Shown here: positions 1 through 9,347 of the stretch, piece by piece
How the letters are laid out: every line of letters starts with the position of its first letter
How positions within the stretch are numbered: position 1 is the first letter of the stretch
Assembly: GCA_030147525.1 (NCBI GenBank)
Contig: JASBVF010000010.1
Span: 208,197-272,196 of the forward strand
DNA from: Bacteroidota bacterium
GTDB taxonomy: Bacteria > Bacteroidota > Bacteroidia > Chitinophagales > Saprospiraceae
DNA: 64,000 nt
Direction of reading: 5' to 3'
The notes under the pieces: model-generated
What the model saw: only the letters and a program-made list of their open reading frames with translations
What the model was told of the DNA's origin: nothing
Databases searched by the model: none
Position numbers and translations under genes: made by a program

Positions 1-3000
1 GTGGATGCCTGCGGCAATGCGGCAAGCGACATGCAAGTCATCACGATCACGGGCGACCAGGCGCCGAATATTTTCAACGTTCCGGCCAACCTGACCGTGT
101 ACAGTCCGGCGGACGTGCCGCCGCCTGCGACCAACATCGTCCTCTCCGACGACTGCGACCCCAACCCGCAACTGTTTTTTAACGAACAAAAAATCGGCAG
201 CGGCGACTGCTGCTACCAGCTTATACGCACCTGGACGGCAGTAGATTTTGCCGGGAATTCCAATTCTTCCTCGCAGTACATCACCGTCGCCGACACGTTA
301 GCGCCGGTCATTTCAGGCGTTCCGGCCGATCTGACAGTGGCCTGCGATTGGGTAGAGCCGGTAGCTCCTGCGGTCACTGCCTCGGACAATTGCGCCCTGA
401 ATCCGGCGCTGACGGTCAGCCAGGACACGGTGTTCGCCGCCTGCGGTTTCACCATCACCCGCACCTGGTCGGCAGCGGACGAGTGCGGAAATTTGACTTC
501 CGCTTCGCAAACCATCACCGTCACCGACACCGAAGCACCGCAACTTTCGGGCATTCCGGCTGACCTGCCGGTGGCCTGCATGGACACGCTGCCCGCAGCG
601 CCGGTGGTGACGGCCATGGACAACTGCGACGGCACCGTACCGGTCATTTTCACCGAAACCCAGCAGGGTAGCGGGTGCAGCTACCAGGTCGTGCGCACGT
701 GGACAGCGGTGGATGCCTGCGGCAATTTGGTTTCCGCTTCGCAAACCATCACCGTAAGCGATGACTCGACGCCGCCGGTACTGGCAGGCGTGCCGGCCGA
801 TGTGAACGTGGAATGCACGAACATCCCAACTCCGGCCAATGTGACGGCCACGGATAACTGTAGCTCTGCAACCGTCACTTTGAGCGAGACGGTCACTGGA
901 ACATGCCCCCAGGTCATCACCAGGACCTGGACAGCAGTGGATGCCTGTGGGAATTCGGTTTCCGCTTCGCAAACGATCACGGTCAACGACACCCAGCCGC
1001 CGGTGCTGAGTGCTGCCCCGGCTGACCTCACGGTTTCCTGTGGAAGCGATGTTCCGGCAGCAGCGACTTTGACAGCGACGGACAATTGCGATACCGGCGT
1101 GACCGTGATTTTTATTGAAACGACCAACGGCAGCGGCTGCTCCTACACCATCGAGCGGACGTGGATGGCAACGGACGAATGTGGCAACGGGACGATTTTT
1201 ACCCAATTTATCACCGTGGAAGACATGGAGGCACCCGTTCTGGCCAATACCCCGGATGATGTGACGGTGCTCTGCGATGCTGTTCCGCAGCCTGCCAACG
1301 TAACTGCCAGCGACAACTGTGATACCAGCGTAACCTTGCTTTTTGATGAAAATATCAACGGCAACGGCTGCTCCTACACCATCGAACGCACGTGGACGGC
1401 GACGGACGACTGCGGCAACGGGACGAGTTTCACCCAAATCATCACGGTGAACGACACCGAAGCGCCCGTTCTGGCTAATACCCCGGACGACCTGACGGTG
1501 GCCTGCGACGCCATCTCGCAACCCGCCAATGTGACGGCCAGCGACAACTGCGACGACAACGTGACTTTGTTTTTTGATGAAATAATCAACGGTAGCGGCT
1601 GCTCCTACACCATCGAACGCACGTGGACGGCGACGGACGACTGCGGCAATGGGACGAGTTTCACCCAAATCATTACAGTGGAGGATACTTTTGCCCCGGC
1701 TTTCGCTTTCGTACCTGCTGACGTGACAGTGGATTGCGGTGAAACAGTGCCGCCATTCGGCGACCCGATCGTGGAGGACGATTGTAGCGGGGTGATTTTG
1801 ACGTCCGTCACTGACTCGATCGCAACGGTGGATGGTTACGACCTCACCCGCACCTGGACGGCGGCGGATAGCTGCGGTAATTCCAGCACAGTCACTCAAA
1901 CAATCAGCGTTACCACGGCCGGGCCGCCAATGTTACATGGCGTTCCGAACGATACGATTATCATCCTCGCCAACGGAGACGTAGTGCCCGATCCGGCCAA
2001 CGTCACCGCCACCGATGGATGTGACAGCACGGCAACAGTGCCAGTAATTTTTAATGAAAATAGTACACCAAACGGCTGCGACACGATCATCGTGCGCACC
2101 TGGTCAGCCACCGGATCGGGTGGTTTGACTGTGAGCGACTCGCAAGTGATCACGGTGATTGTGGAATTGCAGGTCACTGCATCCACGACACCGGACACCT
2201 GCGGCCTCGCCGACGGCACTGCCACGCTCACTCCGGATGCCTACAGCTACACCTGGAGCGACGGAGGAACCGGAGCAGATCGCAACGGACTGGCTGCCGG
2301 AACTTACACCGTGACGGTTACTTCCGGCAACTGTTCCGACACCTTGATGGTGACGGTGGACAGCATTTGCCCCTGCGATCAGGCCGAAGTCAGTTCGCTC
2401 ATCCTGACCGATGCCACCTGCGGTAATTCCGATGGCAGCGCTAACATTCAACTGGTGCAGGATGTGACAAACTATAAATTCATTTGGTTGCCCATGCTGG
2501 GTACGCCTAACGCAGCAGGCAATGTCCGGGCAAACCTGCCTTCGGGGCATTATTTTGTGTACATTGTTTTAAAAACTGACAATGGCTGCGTGGAAAAACT
2601 GGAGTTTGACCTGGCGGACAACTGCATCGATACGCTGGTGTCGAATGATACCAACCAGGTCAACACACTGGCCGGGATTTTCACTGAAAAACAAACGGTT
2701 GTCAGCGGCAACTGTACGACGGATGATCTTGGCTACTGTCTTGACATTCCGTTTGCGGAGCTGAACAACTACCAGTTTGAAATCAATGGCCAACTTTACG
2801 GAGGCACGTTTGGCGTCTGTACGTTTTTTGAACATCATTTTTACAGCTATGCCGCCCTGCCGGGGCTTGGGCAAACCGGGCCTTACGAAGTAGTGAACTG
2901 GCAGGTAGACGGGCAAGTTTTTGATGCTGTATTTCAAAAAATTGAGGATTTGCCCAGCCTGCTGAACGCCTGGGACGAGGGCGGTAACTGGAGTCTCGAC

Positions 3001-4038
3001 ACTGGGAAATTCAGCATCGCCGGTGGCAGGACAGGAGGAACCTACAGCTCGCTGAAGGTCAAACATGGCGGCACGGGCACCGTTGCCCACCTCCAACTTA
3101 ACAGCAGCACGGCGCCGGGGTCTGCATTCCTTGAGCTGCCGGAAGGAGCCAGTATCATTGTGGCGACCCGGCTTTCGGATCAGTTCCGGGATACGCTGAC
3201 GGCGCTGACGGCTTGCGTGACGCCTGATTATTTTGAAACAACCATCGAGGTGAATCAGCGGGATACGGTTCTGCTCAACCTCACAGAACTCCCGGGCACT
3301 GTGACCGGGGTGGTTTGCACCCATGCAGTTGAAAACGATCCGGCGGCGCTCGTTGAATCCATCGAAGGGCTGAACGCTGTCCAAATCAGTGGCTTACGGC
3401 CGGGTGCGATGAAAGCCTGTGTGGTAGTTTCCGACGATTATGGCATCAGCGATACGACCTGGGTTCAGGTCACCGTGCGGGGCGATGTGGAAACCGTACT
3501 GCATTTTGATACGCTGTACGCAGCGTTTGAAACGAAGGTCAGCGGGAATGTGCTGGCGAATGACGTGCTCAGCGCTAAAGTCAAAAGCCTCGAAATCGTG
3601 GATAATGCCAAACACGGGTACGCTGAGGTCAATCCAGATTTTACCGTCACATACACGCCGCATGCCGGCTACTGCAATCAATCAGTCAACGCCGGCCCGG
3701 ACAAGTTTTTCTACGAAGTTTGTCTGGATGACGGACGGTGTCACACCTCGGTGGTGTTCGTTGAGGTGGCATGTGAAAAACTCAATATCGTTAACGGCTT
3801 TTCACCCAACGGCGACGGCGTCAATGATTTCTTCCGGATTGACGGACTTCAGCAATATCCGGATCATGAACTCAGCATTTTCAACCGCTGGGGAGGGTTG
3901 GTTTTTAAAACTAAAAACTACGGAAGCGATTGGGGCGGCTCCTGGGGCGCCAACAATTTGCCGGATGGCACCTATTTCTACATCCTGAATGCCGGGGGAG
4001 GGGAGCGCTACTCCGGTTTTGTGGAGATCAGACGCTGA
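1..4038 (+). CDS. Giant T9SS surface adhesin with HYR-like and SprB-like repeats, 5'-truncated by the window
   Basis: The reading frame is open from the first base, so the real start and signal peptide lie upstream; 1345 residues are visible. It holds one partial and nine complete repeats of about 77 residues (to about residue 720). Each has a PADLTV-C start, a DNC motif, and a central RTW(T/S)A-D-CGN block, as in HYR/Ig-like cell-surface repeats. Two SprB-like repeats follow (about 720-870, with TYTVTVTSGNC), then a module of about 380 residues (from C875, GGNW at 994-997) shared with the giant protein at 11199-17786. The end (about 1262-1345, NGFSPNGDGVNDFF, NRWGG, LPDGTYFYIL) is a type B T9SS sorting domain (CHU_C). 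By family this is exported by T9SS and held on or released from the surface as an adhesin; the ligand is unknown. A strong terminator follows 18 bases after the stop. Confidence 0.9.
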   Translation: MDACGNAASDMQVITITGDQAPNIFNVPANLTVYSPADVPPPATNIVLSDDCDPNPQLFFNEQKIGSGDCCYQLIRTWTAVDFAGNSNSSSQYITVADTLAPVISGVPADLTVACDWVEPVAPAVTASDNCALNPALTVSQDTVFAACGFTITRTWSAADECGNLTSASQTITVTDTEAPQLSGIPADLPVACMDTLPAAPVVTAMDNCDGTVPVIFTETQQGSGCSYQVVRTWTAVDACGNLVSASQTITVSDDSTPPVLAGVPADVNVECTNIPTPANVTATDNCSSATVTLSETVTGTCPQVITRTWTAVDACGNSVSASQTITVNDTQPPVLSAAPADLTVSCGSDVPAAATLTATDNCDTGVTVIFIETTNGSGCSYTIERTWMATDECGNGTIFTQFITVEDMEAPVLANTPDDVTVLCDAVPQPANVTASDNCDTSVTLLFDENINGNGCSYTIERTWTATDDCGNGTSFTQIITVNDTEAPVLANTPDDLTVACDAISQPANVTASDNCDDNVTLFFDEIINGSGCSYTIERTWTATDDCGNGTSFTQIITVEDTFAPAFAFVPADVTVDCGETVPPFGDPIVEDDCSGVILTSVTDSIATVDGYDLTRTWTAADSCGNSSTVTQTISVTTAGPPMLHGVPNDTIIILANGDVVPDPANVTATDGCDSTATVPVIFNENSTPNGCDTIIVRTWSATGSGGLTVSDSQVITVIVELQVTASTTPDTCGLADGTATLTPDAYSYTWSDGGTGADRNGLAAGTYTVTVTSGNCSDTLMVTVDSICPCDQAEVSSLILTDATCGNSDGSANIQLVQDVTNYKFIWLPMLGTPNAAGNVRANLPSGHYFVYIVLKTDNGCVEKLEFDLADNCIDTLVSNDTNQVNTLAGIFTEKQTVVSGNCTTDDLGYCLDIPFAELNNYQFEINGQLYGGTFGVCTFFEHHFYSYAALPGLGQTGPYEVVNWQVDGQVFDAVFQKIEDLPSLLNAWDEGGNWSLDTGKFSIAGGRTGGTYSSLKVKHGGTGTVAHLQLNSSTAPGSAFLELPEGASIIVATRLSDQFRDTLTALTACVTPDYFETTIEVNQRDTVLLNLTELPGTVTGVVCTHAVENDPAALVESIEGLNAVQISGLRPGAMKACVVVSDDYGISDTTWVQVTVRGDVETVLHFDTLYAAFETKVSGNVLANDVLSAKVKSLEIVDNAKHGYAEVNPDFTVTYTPHAGYCNQSVNAGPDKFFYEVCLDDGRCHTSVVFVEVACEKLNIVNGFSPNGDGVNDFFRIDGLQQYPDHELSIFNRWGGLVFKTKNYGSDWGGSWGANNLPDGTYFYILNAGGGERYSGFVEIRR

Positions 4039-4055
4039 AGCGTTTTTTAATCGAA

Positions 4056-4096
4056 AAGCCCCGCTACAGCATGATGTCGTAGCGGGGCTTTTTTTT
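4056..4096 (+). terminator. Rho-independent terminator
   Basis: A 12-base perfect stem (AAGCCCCGCTAC at 4056-4067 with GTAGCGGGGCTT at 4079-4090) closes an 11-base loop and runs into eight T residues. It terminates the adhesin gene. In the opposite direction it could also serve the small gene at 4111-4272, with a shorter U tract. Confidence 0.93.
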
Positions 4097-4110
4097 ATTT
4101 TTATCAAAAA

Positions 4111-4272
4111 TTATGCGCCGGGGCAGCTTTTACACCGCTTGCCTTTCTTGTGTTTTTTACAGCATTTCTTCTTTTTCTTCGCCTGCACAATGGGAAGTGG
4201 GAAGGGTAGATGTCTGTAAAAATTGACCGGGCTGACCGGATTTTCTTCGATGTGATGTGTCTGCTTACTCAT
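4111..4272 (-). CDS. Small Lys/Cys-rich protein (53 aa)
   Basis: A complete 54-codon frame on the minus strand, convergent with the adhesin gene. The N-terminal 30 residues are ordinary (start MSKQTHHIEENPV). The C-terminal 23 residues are extremely basic and contain five cysteines: CC at 37-38, then C47, C50 with the pattern KGKRCKSCPG, preceded by five consecutive lysines; a CC-x8-C-x2-C spacing could bind a metal. Short proteins ending in a similar CC-K-x-KGK-C-K-C-P tail are, to my recollection, common in Bacteroidota but uncharacterised. The biased composition and the clean fit between the terminator and the rocD promoter region support a real gene; no function can be assigned. The cysteine count here is four in the tail motif as read: C37, C38, C47, C50. 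Confidence 0.6.
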   Translation of the reverse strand: MSKQTHHIEENPVSPVNFYRHLPFPLPIVQAKKKKKCCKKHKKGKRCKSCPGA

Positions 4273-4418
4273 TTAATTTTATTTGATGCGCCAAAAGTAC
4301 AGCGGATGAACGAGTGGACGCAGTGACAAATGTCATTTCAGTGCAATTATTTGGATTTTTTCTTAATAAAAATAAGCTCAGGGCCGGTCAACTGTCTTTT
4401 TTAAAAATTTTTTAACCT

Positions 4419-4449
4419 TTCTGCCATCCGATCATTCCGGTTATCTTTG
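4419..4449 (+). promoter_or_regulatory. Bacteroidota-type promoter of rocD
   Basis: A perfect -7 element TATCTTTG (consensus TAnnTTTG) lies at 4442-4449, 30 bases before the rocD start. A weak -33 partner (TTC in place of TTG) lies about 20 bases upstream at 4419-4421, with TTAACC just before it. The predicted transcript would start near 4455, giving a leader of about 25 bases. Confidence 0.6.
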
Positions 4450-4479
4450 CGAAAAACATCAACCAGATAATCCACAATT

Positions 4480-5757
4480 ATGATACAAGAAGCAACCCGC
4501 CGCTCCTCCCAGGAGCTCATGGATCTCGAAGATAAGTATGGCGCACACAATTACCACCCGCTGCCAGTCGTCCTGTCGAGGGGCGAGGGCGTATTCGTTT
4601 GGGACGTTGAGGGAAATCGTTATTACGATTTTCTGTCGGCCTATTCCGCTGTCAATCAGGGCCATTGCCACCCCCGCATCATCGGAGCACTGAAGGAGCA
4701 GGCTGAAAAACTGACGCTGACCTCCCGTGCGTTTTACAACGACCAGTTGGGCGTTTATGAAAAATTTATCACTTCCTACTTCGGCTATGACAAGGTGCTG
4801 CCGATGAACACCGGCGTCGAAGCCGTGGAGACGGCGATGAAACTTTGTAAAAAATGGGCCTACAAGGTCAAAGGCATCGAGCGCTACAAAGCAAAGATCG
4901 TCTTCGTCACCGGCAACTTCCACGGCCGTACCCAGGCGGTTATTTCAGCCTCGGTCGATGAGGGAGCAACCGCAGATTTCGGGCCTTACCTTCCTGGTAT
5001 TGAGTTAATCCCTTACAACGACCTTGCAGCGCTGGAGCAGGCGCTGAAAGATCCGCACGTAGCCGGGTTCCTCGTCGAACCCATCCAGGGCGAGGCCGGT
5101 GTTTTTGTTCCGGATGAGGGTTATTTGAAAAAAGCCAGGGAACTGTGCAAGGCCGCCAACGTGCTGTTCATCGCCGACGAAGTGCAGACCGGCGTGGCCC
5201 GCACGGGCAAACTGCTGGCTACCTGCGGCAACTGTGACTGCCAGTCAGGCTGCGAAAATCGTTATGAAATTCGCCCCGACATTCTCATTCTCGGCAAGGC
5301 ACTTTCCGGTGGAGTATTTCCTGTTTCCGCTGTATTGGCTGACGATGAAATCATGCTGACGATGAAACCCGGAGATCACGGCTCTACCTTTGGCGGCAAT
5401 CCGTTGGCCTGCGCTGTGGCCATCGAAGCCCTGAAAGTCATCAGGGATGAAAAACTGGCGGAAAATGCCAATCATCTGGGCAATCTTTTCCGGGAGCGCA
5501 TGCGCAACATGATTGAAAAAACGGACCTGGTAACCCTCGTTCGTGGCAAGGGGCTGCTTAACGCCATCGTTATCAACGATTCGCCCGACAGCCATACGGC
5601 CTGGGATATCTGCGTTGCGCTGAAGGAAAACGGCCTGCTGGCCAAGCCAACCCACGGCAATATCATTCGTTTCGCACCGCCGTTGGTGATGACGGAGGAG
5701 CAGTTGCACGAATGTTGCGACATCATCGAAAAGACGATTTTGAACTTTGAGGTATAG
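4480..5757 (+). CDS. rocD: Ornithine aminotransferase (ornithine--oxo-acid transaminase)
   Basis: A 425-residue class III PLP aminotransferase that moves the delta-amino group of ornithine to 2-oxoglutarate, giving glutamate semialdehyde; it acts in the cytoplasm in arginine/ornithine breakdown and proline synthesis. The catalytic lysine is K273 in LGKALSGG. Other family signatures are [12 protein letters not shown], the FHGRT motif, EPIQGEAGV, the ADEVQTG Asp block, HGSTFGGNP and a C-terminal [17 protein letters not shown] nearly matching eukaryotic OAT. The odd part is an insertion at about 248-260 carrying C249, C252, C254 and C258 just before the PLP-lysine strand, where Bacillus and human enzymes have only a short loop. 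It is preceded by its own promoter and followed by a hairpin at 5785-5823, so it is probably monocistronic. Confidence 0.95.
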   Translation: MIQEATRRSSQELMDLEDKYGAHNYHPLPVVLSRGEGVFVWDVEGNRYYDFLSAYSAVNQGHCHPRIIGALKEQAEKLTLTSRAFYNDQLGVYEKFITSYFGYDKVLPMNTGVEAVETAMKLCKKWAYKVKGIERYKAKIVFVTGNFHGRTQAVISASVDEGATADFGPYLPGIELIPYNDLAALEQALKDPHVAGFLVEPIQGEAGVFVPDEGYLKKARELCKAANVLFIADEVQTGVARTGKLLATCGNCDCQSGCENRYEIRPDILILGKALSGGVFPVSAVLADDEIMLTMKPGDHGSTFGGNPLACAVAIEALKVIRDEKLAENANHLGNLFRERMRNMIEKTDLVTLVRGKGLLNAIVINDSPDSHTAWDICVALKENGLLAKPTHGNIIRFAPPLVMTEEQLHECCDIIEKTILNFEV

Positions 5758-6152
5758 TTTTTAAAAAATTACCGGGTAAGGTGAGAGTGGTTCAGGTTTT
5801 CAATCCGGAAATTTGAACCACTCAAAACCTGTCCCCTGAAGGAATTCCGGCTGCCAATCATACCAATCCTGCCTGTGTGTCCGTTTTACCTGCGGCAATA
5901 AATTCCAGCTGAGGCTGCCACTGTGAAAATTTTTATAATTTCACCCCATCAATTCAGCGATTGACATAGTTTTCCCGAATCGATTTTATTTTAATCAAAA
6001 TCATTTGATAATCAGCTGTTTGCAAACACATTTCAGCCTTGAAACATCCTACAGAAAAATGGCTTTCAATGCTCTGCAACATGCGCCCGCCCATCCGGCC
6101 GGGCGCCATGAACCCAAAGCTGAGAGCCGGAAAAGCCAAATTCCTACCAACG
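5758..6152. other. 395-base intergenic region with a 10-bp-stem hairpin
   Basis: No gene is seen here. Just after rocD, GAGTGGTTCA (5785-5794) pairs perfectly with TGAACCACTC (5814-5823); no T run follows, so it is a hairpin of unknown role or a weak terminator. The frame of the downstream TPR gene stays open upstream to 6039, but the residues encoded between 6039 and 6152 do not look like a signal peptide and are best read as leader. No convincing TAnnTTTG promoter was found. Confidence 0.5.
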
Positions 6153-9100
6153 ATGAATAAACTCAGAGCAATTCTTATGATGGCGGCCTGTTGCTTCGTT
6201 TTGCAACTCGACGCCCAGAAAACAACCGTTTACACCGACGCCCAACTCGCCTACAAGCGGGGGGAAGATTTTTTTCAAAAAGGAGTTTACGGTTCGGCCA
6301 TGGCCGAATACAAAACAGCGATCAACCTCATGCTGCCCGTCAGCGAACAGGAGTGGGAACTGCTGAGGATGCGGGCAGAATTGGGCTACGCAAAGTCAGC
6401 CGTGAGGATGGAACTGCCCGACGGAGAGAAATTGATTCTCGATTTCATTCGGAAGTACAAACCCGACCCGCTGGCGAGCCAGGCCCTGATGGAGGTGGCC
6501 AATTATTTTTACAATGCTAAAAAGTACGACAAAGCCATCGAGTTTTACAAGCAAATCAACCCCAGGGAGTTGAGCCTGAACCAACGGGGGGAAGTTTATT
6601 TTAAAACCGGCTACTGCTACTTCGTGCAGAAGCAGTTCAAGGAGGCGGAGGCCAGTTTCCGTGAAATCAAGGACACCCAGGGCGATTATTTTTATCCCGC
6701 CAACTACTACTACGGGCTCTGCAAATTTTTCAACAACCAGTACGCCGAAGCGATTAAGTCGTTCCGCCTCGTGGAGCGGTCCAGGGAATACAAACCTTTT
6801 GTGCCCTACTACATTACGCAGATTTACTTTGCGCAGCGTGATTTTGACGAAGTGATAAAATATGCCGAGCCAAAACTTTCTGACGGCGGCATTCGCTACA
6901 CCAAAGAAATGAACCAGCTGGTTGGGCAGTCTTATTTTGAAAAAGGCGACTACGTCAAGGCGCTGCCTTACCTCGAAAAATACGCTGAAAGCTCCGGCCG
7001 GATGCGGGAGGAGGAATTTTACCAGCTCGGCTATTGCCAGTATCAGGTGGGCAAGTACAGAAACGCTGCCAATAATTTTGAAGAACTTAACCAGGTGAAT
7101 TCTGCGCTTGGTCAGATGGCGCTCTATTATCTTGGCGACAGCCAGCTGAAACTGGGCGACAAACAGGCTGCCCGGAATGCTTTCGCTGCTGCAAGCCGCA
7201 TGTCATACGATCAGGATATTCAGGAAAACTCGCTCATCAACTACGCCAAGTTATCTTACGAATTGAAGTTTGACCGGGATGCTTTGGCCGCATTGCAGGG
7301 TATTCGCCCAGCGTCCAAATTTTACAATGAGGCGCAGACGCTGATGAGCCAGATTTTCGTGAATACGAGGAACTACGACCAGGCCATCGCCACACTTGAG
7401 GGGATGCCGAACAAAACGCCCCAACTCCGGGAAGCTTACCAGCAGGTGCTTTACCTGCGGGGTGTTCAACACTACCGGGACGGCCGCATGGTGGCAGCCA
7501 AGGAGTTGCTTTCCAAGTCTGTGGCCAACTCTACCAACTCGGAATACAAAGCACTTGCGCTCTACTGGCTTGGCGATATTGCGCACCAGGACAAGGATTA
7601 TAACAAAAGCATTGACTACATCACCCAGTTCCTCGTACTGGCAAAGTCGTTGAGGACACTTCCGGACGAGTCCTCGGTATACACGGCTAACTACCTTCAG
7701 GGGTACAATTATTTGAAAAAAGAAAACTTCACCTCTGCTCAGGGCTATTTTCAGGATGCAGTGGCCGGTATCAAGCGCAACCGTACTTTTATTCAAAACA
7801 AACAGGTCCGGGATGGTGTGTTGGGCGACGCCACGCTGCGTGCCGGTGATTGTTTGTTCAAAAAAAATCAGTACCGTGATGCTATTAAGTTCTACGATGA
7901 AGCCGTGAATTCAAAATACCCCGGCTTCGAATATGCGTTGTTTCAAAAAGCAATCATCGAAGGTTTGCGGGGCAATACGACTGAAAAAATCATTGCGCTG
8001 GAAGACCTGATCAGCAAGTACCCCAAATCTAATTACGCCGACAACGGCCTGTTTCAGCTGGGAATTACCTACCAGGAAATCAAGCAATCCAGCAAAGCAA
8101 CCGACGCATTCAAGCGGTTGGTGGCCGAATATCCGAACTCTGATCTGGTCAACGATGCTCTGCTCCGTTTGGGGCTCGTTGCATACAACCAGGGCAATAT
8201 GCAGGGCGCCATCAGCTACTACAAGCAGGTTTTTTCTCACAATCCATCCAAGGAAGAGGGTGACGCTGCGCTGGCGGCTCTGCGTGAAATCTACATCAAA
8301 GACCTTGGCGATGCGGACGGTTTCAACGCCTTCCTGGAAACTGTGCCCGGTTACAAACTCGACAATGCGCAGAAGGACGAAAATGCCTTCGCTGCTGCCG
8401 AGGCTGCCTACGAAGGCGGCAATTACGAACGTGCTATCACGGGTTACACCGAGTACATCAGCAAATACCCGAACGGCATCAACGTAATGGCGGCTTACTA
8501 TCACCGTGGTGAAAGCTATGCGGTGCTGAAGCAATACGGGCAGGCGCTGAAAAACTACGAATGGGTCATCGGCAAAGGTCCGGGCCGTTACTACGTGGAT
8601 GCACTTGGCAAGGCTGCTCAGATTGCTTATCACAACGAGCAGAATTTCAACAAAGCTTATGATTACTACACCAAGTGGGAAGAAGTGGCAACGACCGGTG
8701 AGGACCGCTTCGAAGCGCAACTCGGCGCCATGCGTTCTGCCTATCGCCTTGGCGACACGAATGCCGTGCAGGCTTCGGCCCGGAAAGTGGCCAACAACCC
8801 CTCGGCTACCGATGCACAGGTGGCTGCCGCTCATTTTTACCTTGGTAAAATCGCATTCGACCGCAAGGATTACGACCCGGCCCTTCAATCTTTTGACCGG
8901 GTGCTGAAACTCAGCGATAACGAACAAACGGCCGAGGCTCGTTACCTCATTGCCCAGATTCACTACAACCGCCGTGACCTCGACCGTGCTAAAAAACGCT
9001 GCCTTGACAACAACAATGAAAGCTCCAACTACCCTTTCTGGGTGGGTAAAAGCTTGATTTTGTTGTCAGATATCTTTGCCGAGCAGGGAGATCTGTTCAG

Positions 9101-9260
9101 CGCTCGTACAGTGCTTGAGGCTTTGATTGAAAACTACGAAAACAAAACAGACGAGATCATCCCGACGGCTAAAAAGAAACTGGAGACTTTGAAAAAACAG
9201 GCCGCCGGATCGAGCAGGCTGGACAACAGCAATAATTTCATGGATGACGGTGGAAATTGA
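6153..9260 (+). CDS. Secreted/periplasmic TPR-repeat protein (1035 aa)
   Basis: The ATG at 6153 is chosen because it opens a typical signal peptide (MNKLRAILMMAACCFVLQLDAQ); the upstream in-frame ATG at 6039 would bury it behind 38 unrelated residues. The mature protein is almost entirely tetratricopeptide repeats, recognisable as Y/F-x2-G--Y--A-x3-Y/F units from residue 30 to about 1000 (for example YYLGDSQLKLGDKQAARNAF and FQLGITYQEIKQSSKATDAF). Such arrays are protein-protein scaffolds, as in the outer-membrane YbgF/BamD type. The end is low complexity (NSNNFMDDGGN). The barrel protein starts 87 bases downstream, separated only by a repeat hairpin. The likely job is a periplasmic or outer-membrane scaffold working with that protein; the partner is inference. 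Confidence 0.85.
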   Translation: MNKLRAILMMAACCFVLQLDAQKTTVYTDAQLAYKRGEDFFQKGVYGSAMAEYKTAINLMLPVSEQEWELLRMRAELGYAKSAVRMELPDGEKLILDFIRKYKPDPLASQALMEVANYFYNAKKYDKAIEFYKQINPRELSLNQRGEVYFKTGYCYFVQKQFKEAEASFREIKDTQGDYFYPANYYYGLCKFFNNQYAEAIKSFRLVERSREYKPFVPYYITQIYFAQRDFDEVIKYAEPKLSDGGIRYTKEMNQLVGQSYFEKGDYVKALPYLEKYAESSGRMREEEFYQLGYCQYQVGKYRNAANNFEELNQVNSALGQMALYYLGDSQLKLGDKQAARNAFAAASRMSYDQDIQENSLINYAKLSYELKFDRDALAALQGIRPASKFYNEAQTLMSQIFVNTRNYDQAIATLEGMPNKTPQLREAYQQVLYLRGVQHYRDGRMVAAKELLSKSVANSTNSEYKALALYWLGDIAHQDKDYNKSIDYITQFLVLAKSLRTLPDESSVYTANYLQGYNYLKKENFTSAQGYFQDAVAGIKRNRTFIQNKQVRDGVLGDATLRAGDCLFKKNQYRDAIKFYDEAVNSKYPGFEYALFQKAIIEGLRGNTTEKIIALEDLISKYPKSNYADNGLFQLGITYQEIKQSSKATDAFKRLVAEYPNSDLVNDALLRLGLVAYNQGNMQGAISYYKQVFSHNPSKEEGDAALAALREIYIKDLGDADGFNAFLETVPGYKLDNAQKDENAFAAAEAAYEGGNYERAITGYTEYISKYPNGINVMAAYYHRGESYAVLKQYGQALKNYEWVIGKGPGRYYVDALGKAAQIAYHNEQNFNKAYDYYTKWEEVATTGEDRFEAQLGAMRSAYRLGDTNAVQASARKVANNPSATDAQVAAAHFYLGKIAFDRKDYDPALQSFDRVLKLSDNEQTAEARYLIAQIHYNRRDLDRAKKRCLDNNNESSNYPFWVGKSLILLSDIFAEQGDLFSARTVLEALIENYENKTDEIIPTAKKKLETLKKQAAGSSRLDNSNNFMDDGGN

Positions 9261-9347
9261 TGGTTTGATTGTTAAATGGTTTGATTGTCATAAACAATCC
9301 AGCCATCCAGCCATCAAACAATTCCAACAATCAAACAATCAAATAAA
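9261..9347. repeat. Iterated-word hairpin filling the TPR/barrel intergenic gap
   Basis: The whole 87-base gap is made of iterated words. TGGTTTGATTGTT occurs at 9261 and again, nearly, at 9277. The right arm has AACAATCAAACA (from 9326) and CCATCAAACAATT, their reverse complement, and there are two CCATCCAGCCATC-like words in the loop. The element runs from the first base after the TPR stop to the base before the next ATG. In RNA it would fold as an imperfect hairpin ending at the start codon. Confidence 0.75.

Noticed and set aside
313..1899. A 528-codon minus-strand frame inside the adhesin
   Set aside because: It is antisense to a repeat-rich gene whose codon bias gives long opposite frames; the peptide has no domain and is rich in Arg/His as expected from antisense frames.
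1..2100. Regularly spaced repeats at the start of the window considered as a CRISPR array
   Set aside because: The ~231-base unit is coding, in frame and diverging by codon; no short identical repeats with unique spacers are present.
3989..4219. A 76-codon plus-strand frame overlapping the adhesin end
   Set aside because: It includes the terminator hairpin and its antisense is the better small-gene candidate.
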